NCBI GenBank assembly: GCA_027346925.1
Contig: DAIERH010000139.1
Span: forward strand, 1-6,308
Origin: Geobacter sp.
GTDB lineage: Bacteria > Desulfobacterota > Desulfuromonadia > Geobacterales > Pseudopelobacteraceae
Direction: 5' to 3'
Length of the DNA stretch: 6,308 nucleotides
In this document: positions 1 through 4,916 of the stretch, in pieces
Layout: each line of letters opens with the position of its first letter
How positions within the stretch are numbered: position 1 is the first letter of the stretch
Program-made: the position numbers and the translations under genes
Notes under the pieces: model-generated
Databases searched by the model: none
The model's input: only the letters and a program-made list of their open reading frames with translations
What the model was told of the DNA's origin: nothing

Positions 1-897
1 ACCGTGCTCGGCGGCGGCTTTGCCAGCCTGGGGGCCAACGCGCCCAACCGGACAACGCTTAAACCCAAATACGTGGCACTCAGACTCGGCTCCATCGTGG
101 GGAGCTACTACCTGGCCGGCAACACCACCCTGGCCGTATCGGCCCCCCCCTATACGCAGACGACGCTCAACAGCGACATGAAAGGGTTCCTGAGCGTACC
201 TGGCGGGCGCCTGGCCTATCTGATGATGAACAGCCCGACCTTCAGCTCCAGCGTCAACGCGGGGCTGGCTGCCAAGGGGATCGCCCAGGGGACCCCAACC
301 TACAACCAGTTCTTCCAGGTGACCCAGTCGGTGATCGACCCGGCCGACCCGGCCACCCTGACCACCCCCCTGGCCACGGGCCTGCCGTCACGCCTATCCG
401 GGCGCATCGCCATCCAGGAAGCGGTGGGCGATCAGGTCATCCCCAACGACAACACCCGCTACCTTGGCAACGCCCTGGGAGGCAGGGAGGTGTTGGGGAC
501 CCCCGGCGCCGCGGTTGGGCCTGGCTTCAAGCAGTTGGGGTATCGCGGGGGAGCCACGCCGCGCATCCCATCCTCGTTCATGTTTACCTTGAATGCCGGT
601 GCACCGGCACCCAAGGTGGACTTTGCGGCGGCCCAGAGCAACCTGGCGGCAACCGCACCGGCGGAAGGCTACTTCCAGTTCGACCAGACAGGGATCAATC
701 ACGGCTTCCTGATCGACCCCAGGGCATCCGCCACCAACACCGGCTATGCCCAGTCCCAGATGGTCAACTTCCTGCTGCGCGGCGTCGTGATCGACCCCAC
801 GCCCAGCGGCCTGACAAAACAGGTGCCCCCCAGCCCGGTCCCGGCGGTCGCCAATGACATTCGACTGCCAAAGGTATTGCACATCTTCGGCTACTGA
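1..897 (+). CDS. C-terminal part of an exported-lipase-like alpha/beta hydrolase (5' end outside window)
   Basis: The frame is open from base 1, so the true start lies upstream; the GTG at 4 has no ribosome-binding context and is not taken as a start. The 298 visible residues resemble the C-terminal half of large bacterial extracellular lipases of the Pla-1/cef type. Landmarks are a LGSIVGSYYLAGN helix (85-123), the SVPGGRLAYLMMNSPTF segment (about 193-243), a GDQVIPN segment whose Asp (430-432) is the likely acid, and INHGF whose His (700-702) is the likely base. Such enzymes hydrolyse ester bonds of lipids or related substrates outside the cytoplasm. The position where the nucleophile elbow G-x-S-x-G is expected reads A-L-R-L-G (76-90), so the catalytic serine seems to be missing. 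The signal peptide cannot be seen. The family call comes from recalled motifs and is moderately sure; substrate unknown. Confidence 0.6.
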   Translation, partial: TVLGGGFASLGANAPNRTTLKPKYVALRLGSIVGSYYLAGNTTLAVSAPPYTQTTLNSDMKGFLSVPGGRLAYLMMNSPTFSSSVNAGLAAKGIAQGTPTYNQFFQVTQSVIDPADPATLTTPLATGLPSRLSGRIAIQEAVGDQVIPNDNTRYLGNALGGREVLGTPGAAVGPGFKQLGYRGGATPRIPSSFMFTLNAGAPAPKVDFAAAQSNLAATAPAEGYFQFDQTGINHGFLIDPRASATNTGYAQSQMVNFLLRGVVIDPTPSGLTKQVPPSPVPAVANDIRLPKVLHIFGY

Positions 898-926
898 CAG
901 CGTACCACCATATCCGGCATGACCTG

Positions 927-949
927 GGCGGGGCTTCGGCCCCGCCTTT
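927..949 (+). terminator. Hairpin terminator after the lipase-like gene
   Basis: A perfect 8-bp GC-rich stem, GGCGGGGC (927-934) and GCCCCGCC (939-946), closes on a TTCG tetraloop and is followed by only TTT (947-949). It lies 30 bases after the lipase stop codon. The short T run makes termination efficiency uncertain, but stem and position fit an intrinsic terminator. It also argues against starting the next gene at the in-frame ATG at 919, which would place the hairpin inside the coding region. Confidence 0.6.
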
Positions 950-970
950 GGCATCCGGGATCCAGACACG

Positions 971-975
971 GGAGG
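971..975 (+). promoter_or_regulatory. Ribosome binding site that fixes the SCP2 gene start
   Basis: GGAGG sits six bases before the ATG at 982. The alternative in-frame ATG at 919 has no comparable site and would run through the upstream hairpin, so the start at 982 is preferred. Confidence 0.7.
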
Positions 976-981
976 AAACAG

Positions 982-1287
982 ATGCAGGACGAGATACTCG
1001 GGACCTTGCCGGGGATATATCGCAAGGGAATATTCAGCGTACCGACCACCTTCTACTTTTCCATCGACGGCGTCAAGAAGACCCTGACCCTGGACGGGGA
1101 GGGGTGCACGGTTGAGGACGGCAAGACCGTCGATGAGGCCGACTGCGTCTGCAAGACCAGCGCGGAGATGTTCACCAGGATATGGAACGACGGCTACCGG
1201 CCGGGGATCATGGACTTCATGGGCGGTGCCATCAAATCCAATGCGCCGCAGCTTCTGCAACAGTTCCTGCAGGCATTCGGAAAATAA
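982..1287 (+). CDS. SCP2 sterol-binding-domain (lipid carrier) protein
   Basis: This 101-residue protein is essentially one SCP2 domain, a small fold with a hydrophobic tunnel that holds fatty acyl chains, acyl-CoA or sterol-like lipids. Family features are the alternating strand region FYFSIDGVKKTLTLDGEGCTVEDGK (about residues 22-46), the acidic turn plus DCVCKTSAEMFTRIW (about 53-68), and the C-terminal GYRPGIMDFMGGAIKSNAP segment followed by a helix (about 70-99). There is no signal peptide or membrane segment, so it should be cytoplasmic. The start at 982 is set by GGAGG at 971-975. The FabH-like synthase begins 26 bases after its stop with its own ribosome binding site, so the two are probably co-transcribed and may handle the same acyl substrates. 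That link is inference; the ligand cannot be read from sequence. Confidence 0.8.
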   Translation: MQDEILGTLPGIYRKGIFSVPTTFYFSIDGVKKTLTLDGEGCTVEDGKTVDEADCVCKTSAEMFTRIWNDGYRPGIMDFMGGAIKSNAPQLLQQFLQAFGK

Positions 1288-1313
1288 GGGCCACAACTCT
1301 ACCGGAGGGTTTC

Positions 1314-2450
1314 ATGGGCAACATCGTCATCAGCGGCACCGGATTGTACACTCCCCCCAACAGCCTCTCCAATGAAGAACTGGTGGCCTCGTTCAACGAG
1401 TATGTCCGACGTTTCAACGCCGCCCACGCCGCCGGGATCGGTGCCGGCGGCATGGCGCCACTGATGGAATCGAGCATGGAGTTCATCGAAAAGGCCTCCG
1501 GCATCAGGAACCGCTTCGTCATGGACAAGACGGGCATCCTCGATCCGGACATCATGTGCCCCCGCCTCCCGCAACGCGCCGATGATGAGCCCTCGCTGCA
1601 GTGCGAAATGGGGGTTGCCGCCGCAAAAGAGGCCATGGCGGCGGCGGGAAAGGAGGCGTCCGGTATCGATGCGGTCCTGGTGGCCTGTTCGAATCTCCAG
1701 CGCCCCTACCCGGCCGTTGCCATCGAGATTCAACATGCGCTGGGGATCCAGGGATTTGCCGTGGATATGAACATGGCCTGTTCCTCTGCAACCTTCGGGA
1801 TTCAGGCGGCGGCCGACGCCATCTCCAGCGGAAATGCGCGCGCCGTGCTGATAATCAACCCCGAGATCTGCACCGCTCACCTGAATTTTCGGGACCGGGA
1901 CAGCCACTTCATCTTTGGCGATGCCTGTACCGCCCTTGTTGTCGAGGAGGCCGCACACTGCGTGGCACCGATGCCCTTCGAGATATTGGGGACCAGGCTC
2001 AGGACCAGCTTTTCCAACAATATCCGCAACAATTTCGGTTTCCTGAACCGTTGCACCCCGGAACAGGCCGGCGGGCCGGACAAATTGTTCGTGCAGCAGG
2101 GGCGCAAGGTCTTCAAGGAGGTCATCCCGATGGTGGCCAGCCTCATCCTGGGGCATCTGTCGGATCTGAATATCGCCGCCCGCGACCTCAAACGGCTCTG
2201 GCTTCACCAAGCCAACCTGAACATGAACCTCCTGATCGGCAGCAGGGTGCTGGGGCGAGAGGCGGCGCCCGGAGAAGCGCCGCTTATCCTGGATGAATAT
2301 GGGAATACCAGTTCGGCCGGCTCGATCATCGCGTTCCACAAACATCGGGACGACCTGGCAACAGGGGATGTGGGGGTAATCTGCTCATTCGGCGCGGGCT
2401 ACTCGGCAGGGAGCGTGATCGTGAGAAAGGCCGCTGCCATAAGGGTCTAA
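1314..2450 (+). CDS. Beta-ketoacyl-ACP synthase III (FabH-like, thiolase superfamily)
   Basis: The protein has 378 residues, longer than the roughly 320 of housekeeping FabH. It should condense an acyl-CoA primer with malonyl-ACP to start a fatty-acid or related acyl chain. The catalytic triad is intact: Cys156 in NMACSSATFG, His298 in WLHQAN, and Asn331 in EYGNTSSAG; the C-terminal glycine-rich FGAGYSAGSV is also typical. The extra length lies near the N-terminus (ELVASFNEYVRRFNAAHAAG and the IMCPRLPQRADDEPS stretch), as in the subgroup that includes Pseudomonas aeruginosa PA3286, which takes medium-chain acyl-CoA from beta-oxidation; this comparison is from memory. GGAGGG (1304-1309) precedes the ATG by four bases; an upstream in-frame ATG at 1182 would overlap the SCP2 gene and is rejected. 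No signal peptide. It is probably an accessory synthase rather than the essential fabH, since no fab or plsX genes are adjacent. Confidence 0.85.
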   Translation: MGNIVISGTGLYTPPNSLSNEELVASFNEYVRRFNAAHAAGIGAGGMAPLMESSMEFIEKASGIRNRFVMDKTGILDPDIMCPRLPQRADDEPSLQCEMGVAAAKEAMAAAGKEASGIDAVLVACSNLQRPYPAVAIEIQHALGIQGFAVDMNMACSSATFGIQAAADAISSGNARAVLIINPEICTAHLNFRDRDSHFIFGDACTALVVEEAAHCVAPMPFEILGTRLRTSFSNNIRNNFGFLNRCTPEQAGGPDKLFVQQGRKVFKEVIPMVASLILGHLSDLNIAARDLKRLWLHQANLNMNLLIGSRVLGREAAPGEAPLILDEYGNTSSAGSIIAFHKHRDDLATGDVGVICSFGAGYSAGSVIVRKAAAIRV

Positions 2451-2467
2451 GCTGCGATTATTATGCG

Positions 2468-2509
2468 TTGACATATCGTCTACAGCAGTGATAGCTTTAC
2501 TCGTATAAT
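2468..2509 (+). promoter_or_regulatory. Promoter region for the riboswitch leader
   Basis: A perfect TTGACA (2468-2473) is followed after 18 bases by TAGCTT (2492-2497), which is preceded by TG at 2489-2490 in the extended -10 position. This pair would start RNA near 2503-2505, upstream of the full riboswitch. A perfect TATAAT lies at 2504-2509, but it is 30 bases from TTGACA, has no good -35 of its own, and would start RNA near 2516, inside the 5' strand of riboswitch helix P1. I favour the first pair. No terminator is visible between the synthase stop and this region, so read-through into the riboswitch is possible. Confidence 0.5.
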
Positions 2510-2512
2510 TTA

Positions 2513-2599
2513 CCTCTCCGACAAAGAGCAAACCTGGGGTAACCCAGGGACGCAAAGCTGCGGATCCCGTAAAGGGATGGCCGGGTTGCCCAAGAGAGG
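2513..2599 (+). promoter_or_regulatory. GEMM-I riboswitch aptamer, A20 (GEMM-Ib, cyclic AMP-GMP) type
   Basis: The conserved GEMM-I core is complete. P1 pairs CCTCTC (2513-2518) with GAGAGG (2594-2599). P2 is CCTGGG (2533-2538) and CCCAGG (2543-2548), capped by the GNRA tetraloop GTAA (2539-2542) that docks on P3, and flanked by AGAGCAAACC (2525-2534) and GACGCAAAGC (2549-2558). P3 contains ATCCC/GGGAT (2564-2568/2574-2578), and the class-typical GGCCGGGTTGCC closes the core (2579-2590). Aligned to the Vibrio cholerae Vc2 aptamer, A47 corresponds to 2554, G83 to 2580, C92 to 2589 and G20 to 2527. Position 2527 is A, not G. An A at position 20 marks the GEMM-Ib subclass known from Geobacter, which binds 3',3'-cGAMP in preference to c-di-GMP. 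The P3 arm is shorter than in Vc2. Ligand preference is inferred from that one base plus family knowledge. Confidence 0.93.
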
Positions 2600-2630
2600 G
2601 CGAACAGAGATATGACATATCTACGCCCTT
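2596..2630 (+). other. Predicted antiterminator helix of the riboswitch
   Basis: GAGGGCG (2596-2602), the 3' strand of P1 plus three bases, can pair with CGCCCTT (2624-2630), the 5' strand of the terminator: six Watson-Crick pairs and one G-U. The enclosed bases hold a second small hairpin (2609-2613 with 2617-2621, in GATATGACATATC). The helix excludes both P1 and the terminator, while P1 and the terminator can coexist. Ligand-stabilised P1 should therefore free the terminator, giving an OFF switch. The pairing is visible in sequence; folding energies were not computed. Confidence 0.6.
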
Positions 2631-2655
2631 CCTGAATCAAGTGAAGGGCTTTTTT
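2625..2655 (+). terminator. Intrinsic terminator of the riboswitch expression platform
   Basis: GCCCTTC (2625-2631) pairs perfectly with GAAGGGC (2643-2649) across an 11-base loop and is followed at once by six T residues (2650-2655). It ends 63 bases before the ATG of the HD-GYP gene, so control is at transcription elongation and not by masking the ribosome binding site. It may also stop read-through from the synthase gene. Confidence 0.88.
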
Positions 2656-2718
2656 CGTTGCCGCTCTTTCATCGGGAATTTCCAGGATCGATGATTTCCA
2701 TCTGACAGAGGACTCAAA

Positions 2719-3687
2719 ATGAACGACCGTTTCTGGCGGCCAATCAGCATCGATTGCATCGATCCCGGCCTTTTTCCCAGTGTGGCGCTGTATCTCAAGA
2801 GCACCGGCAACTATGTTCTTTATAAGAACGAGGAACGGCCGTTCACCGAAGACGATCGGCGCCGCCTGGAACGGAATTTCACCGAGTTCCTCTATGTCAG
2901 GACCGGCGACTTGGAGGAGATCAACGATTACCTGGAGAACAATCTCACCGAAATACTCGCCAGGGATGAGCTGGACAGCATGGCCAAGGGAAGGATACTC
3001 TATCAGACCTCGGTCAATTACGTGATCGACGTGTTCGAATCGCCGGAAATCGCCTCCAATCTGGCGCGCAGCCGCAAGCTGATCCAGCATTTGATGCACT
3101 ACCTGACGACCGATGCCCATGCGCTGGAATCGCTCCAGTCCATTGTCGGACACAATTTCTACATCTATACCCACAGCGTGCAGGTGACCGCCCTCAATCT
3201 GCTGCTCCACGAACAACTGTTCAACGTTACTCCTGATGAGATGATCGACGTGGGGATCGGTTCAATGCTTCATGATTTCGGTATGATCTTCATCACCGAG
3301 CAGGTACTGGACAAACCGGACGCCCTTTCCCAGGTGGAGTACTACAAGGTGAAGCAGCACACGCAGAAAGGGTACGAGTTCCTGAAACGGAACGGGTTGA
3401 ACAGCGAGGTCGCGCTTACCATTGTCCGCCATCACCACGAACGGTACGACGGCAACGGCTACCCGGCCGGCATCAAGGGGGACAACATCCCGCGCAGCGC
3501 CCAGCTGTCGGCGCTCTGCGATGTCTACAGCGCCCTGATAACCGACCGGTCGTACCGCAAGGCCTCGACACACGCGGACGCCCTCAAGATGATGCGTGAA
3601 GAGGCAAAGGGCGGAGCCTTCAACATCGAACTGTTCAAGCGGTTCGAGGAGATCATTACCGCCCGGAAAACAAATTCAACGGCATAG
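2719..3687 (+). CDS. Riboswitch-controlled HD-GYP domain protein, putative cyclic-dinucleotide phosphodiesterase
   Basis: A 322-residue cytoplasmic protein without membrane segments. Residues 1 to about 80 form an N-terminal domain (DPGLFPSVALYLKSTGNYVLY, then FLYVRTGDLEEINDYLE) of the kind that precedes some HD-GYP domains; a helical linker follows, and the HD-GYP domain covers about 145-318. HD-GYP enzymes hydrolyse c-di-GMP, and a few prefer 3',3'-cGAMP, using a di- or trinuclear metal centre. The usual ligands are present: His152, His185-Asp186, His214, His239-His240 and Asp268. The GYP loop is intact (HHERYDGNGYP, 239-249). Two changes stand out: the HDxGK lysine is Met189 (HDFGM), and the usual second Asp of DxxDAL is Ser271. 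AGAGGA (2707-2712) lies six bases before the ATG. The gene is the first behind the GEMM-Ib riboswitch, so its level should follow cyclic-dinucleotide concentration. It may be active, altered in specificity, or a binding-only protein. Confidence 0.85.
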   Translation: MNDRFWRPISIDCIDPGLFPSVALYLKSTGNYVLYKNEERPFTEDDRRRLERNFTEFLYVRTGDLEEINDYLENNLTEILARDELDSMAKGRILYQTSVNYVIDVFESPEIASNLARSRKLIQHLMHYLTTDAHALESLQSIVGHNFYIYTHSVQVTALNLLLHEQLFNVTPDEMIDVGIGSMLHDFGMIFITEQVLDKPDALSQVEYYKVKQHTQKGYEFLKRNGLNSEVALTIVRHHHERYDGNGYPAGIKGDNIPRSAQLSALCDVYSALITDRSYRKASTHADALKMMREEAKGGAFNIELFKRFEEIITARKTNSTA

Positions 3688-3785
3688 CGCCTTTGTTATC
3701 AGCCAGCGGCTGCAGTGCTTTCTCTTCATGAAGGTCCAGATGCTCTGACATGAAGCGTTTGACTATTCAATTCATGGAGTATCCC
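3688..3785 (+). other. Gap between the two HD-GYP genes with short CATGAAG repeats
   Basis: This 98-base gap has no convincing promoter, riboswitch or terminator. It contains a weak CAGCC/GGCTG hairpin (3700-3704/3708-3712) without a proper T run, a perfect palindrome CTTCATGAAG (3724-3733), and a second CATGAAG (3749-3755) exactly 22 bases after the first (3727-3733). The repeats could be an operator or chance. Because no strong terminator is seen, the second HD-GYP gene may share the riboswitch-controlled transcript. Confidence 0.3.
3775..3779 (+). promoter_or_regulatory. Ribosome binding site that decides the GAF/HD-GYP start
   Basis: TGGAG lies six bases before the ATG at 3786. Upstream in-frame ATGs at 3750 and 3774 lack a well-placed site; the nearest GAAGG to 3750 is 15 bases away. 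The start at 3786 is therefore preferred, which removes 12 poorly supported residues. Confidence 0.6.
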
Positions 3786-4898
3786 ATGTACGCCTCAAAA
3801 CCAGTTCACAGGACGGATGAAAAAAGCAAACTCCATTCGCTCATGGAAGTGGCCGCGCTGATAAATTCGTCCCTTGACCCGGCCGAGATCAAGCGGCTTG
3901 CCGTGGAGACCGCCACCAGATGTGTCGGCGCCGATGCGGCCAGCCTGCTGTTGCTTGACCCGGAAACCGACGAACTGTACTTCGAGGCCGCGACCGGCGA
4001 AAAGGGGGCTCAGCTCAAGGAGATCCGCCTCAAGCCGGGGCAGGGGATCGCCGGTTGGGTTGCGCGCAGGGGCGGTGCGATGATCATCGACGATGTGCGT
4101 GGGGACAGGCGGTTCAATGCGGAGGTGGATCGGACCACGGGGTATGAGACCCGCACCATGATCGTCGTTCCGGTAGCCAGCAAGGAACGCATGCTGGGGG
4201 TCCTCCAGGCGATCAACAAGAAGGAGGGGCACTTTACGGATGATGACCTGGAGATGCTGGAAACCCTGGCCCACCAGGTCGGGGCGGCCATAGAAAACGC
4301 CCTCCTCTACCAGGAGCAACGCGAGACCCTGTTGGGGGTCACCATGGCGTTTGCCGAGGCACTTGAAAAGCGGGACGACTACACGGGGGGGCACACGCGG
4401 AGGGTCTGTGAATACAGCATGGCAATAGGGCGACACCTCGAGTTGCCCGAGGACCAACTGGAAGAACTGCACCTGTCGGCCATTCTCCATGATATCGGAA
4501 AAATCGGGGTTCCTGACCGGGTGTTGCAAAAACCGGGCAAACTAGATCCGGATGAGTCTGCCGAGATGAACCGGCATCCGGTGCTGGGTTCGGAAATCCT
4601 CGAACATGTCAAGTCGCTACGGGCCATGACCGGGGGCGTACGCCACCATCACGAGAAATATGACGGCAGCGGATATCCCGACCGGAAAAAGGGGGAGGAA
4701 ATCCCCCTCATGGGGCGGATCATCGCCGTTGCGGACGCCTTTGACGCCATGACGTCGACACGCCCCTACCGCACGGCCCTCAACCATGAATCTGCCTTGA
4801 ACGAACTGGCCAGCCACAGCGGAAAGCAGTTCGACCCCGGCGTGGTGGATGCCTTCATGGAACTCTACAAAAAAGGCGAACTTTCCTGCTGTCCCTGA
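3786..4898 (+). CDS. GAF and HD-GYP domain cyclic-dinucleotide phosphodiesterase
   Basis: A 370-residue soluble protein with a GAF sensor domain (about residues 18-172) and a canonical HD-GYP domain (about 184-365) joined by a helix. The GAF domain shows PGQGIAGWVARRG (84-96), DRTTGYETRTMIVVPV (115-130) and VLQAINKKEGHFTDDDLE (139-156). The last is close to the NKFDE signature of cyclic-nucleotide-binding GAFs, but Leu155 replaces the final Glu. The HD-GYP domain has every expected residue: His203 (YTGGHTRRV), His235-Asp236 with Lys239 (HDIGKIGVPD), His264, His288-His289, GYP at 296-298, and Asp317 with Asp320 (ADAFDAM). It should linearise c-di-GMP or a related dinucleotide, with activity tuned by a small molecule bound to the GAF. 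Unlike its neighbour it keeps the HDxGK lysine, so the pair looks like one canonical and one divergent enzyme. The lipoprotein gene converges on it with 18 bases between stops and no visible terminator. Confidence 0.9.
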   Translation: MYASKPVHRTDEKSKLHSLMEVAALINSSLDPAEIKRLAVETATRCVGADAASLLLLDPETDELYFEAATGEKGAQLKEIRLKPGQGIAGWVARRGGAMIIDDVRGDRRFNAEVDRTTGYETRTMIVVPVASKERMLGVLQAINKKEGHFTDDDLEMLETLAHQVGAAIENALLYQEQRETLLGVTMAFAEALEKRDDYTGGHTRRVCEYSMAIGRHLELPEDQLEELHLSAILHDIGKIGVPDRVLQKPGKLDPDESAEMNRHPVLGSEILEHVKSLRAMTGGVRHHHEKYDGSGYPDRKKGEEIPLMGRIIAVADAFDAMTSTRPYRTALNHESALNELASHSGKQFDPGVVDAFMELYKKGELSCCP

Positions 4899-4916
4899 TC
4901 CCCCCCTGCATTCCCA

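Noticed and set aside
919..981. Longer N-terminus for the SCP2 protein starting at 919
   Set aside because: It would run through the GC-rich terminator hairpin and lacks a ribosome binding site, while GGAGG fits the ATG at 982.
394..1296. Long minus-strand open frame of 300 codons opposite the lipase and SCP2 genes
   Set aside because: It is antisense to two genes with recognisable protein families, its translation is rich in Gly, Arg and Pro with no family motif, and such shadows are common in GC-rich DNA.
1182..1313. Longer N-terminus for the synthase starting at 1182
   Set aside because: It overlaps the SCP2 gene by over 100 bases, and the family's typical N-terminus (MGNIVISGTGLYTP) begins exactly at 1314 behind GGAGGG.
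1299..2345. Minus-strand open frame of 348 codons opposite the synthase gene
   Set aside because: It lies fully antisense to a gene with an intact Cys-His-Asn triad, and its translation shows no recognisable domain.
2513..2599. Calling the riboswitch an ordinary c-di-GMP (GEMM-Ia) switch
   Set aside because: The base aligned with Vc2 G20 is A at 2527, which points to the cGAMP-binding subclass, although promiscuous binding cannot be excluded.
2497..3216. Minus-strand open frame of 239 codons over the riboswitch and HD-GYP N-terminus
   Set aside because: It would require coding through a highly structured regulatory RNA, and it is antisense to a well-supported gene.
3795..4529. Minus-strand open frame of 244 codons opposite the GAF/HD-GYP gene
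   Set aside because: The plus strand carries clear GAF and HD-GYP motifs throughout; the reverse translation has none.
4899..4916. Shared bidirectional terminator between the convergent genes
   Set aside because: The 18 bases are a C-rich run with no inverted repeat; no hairpin can be drawn.
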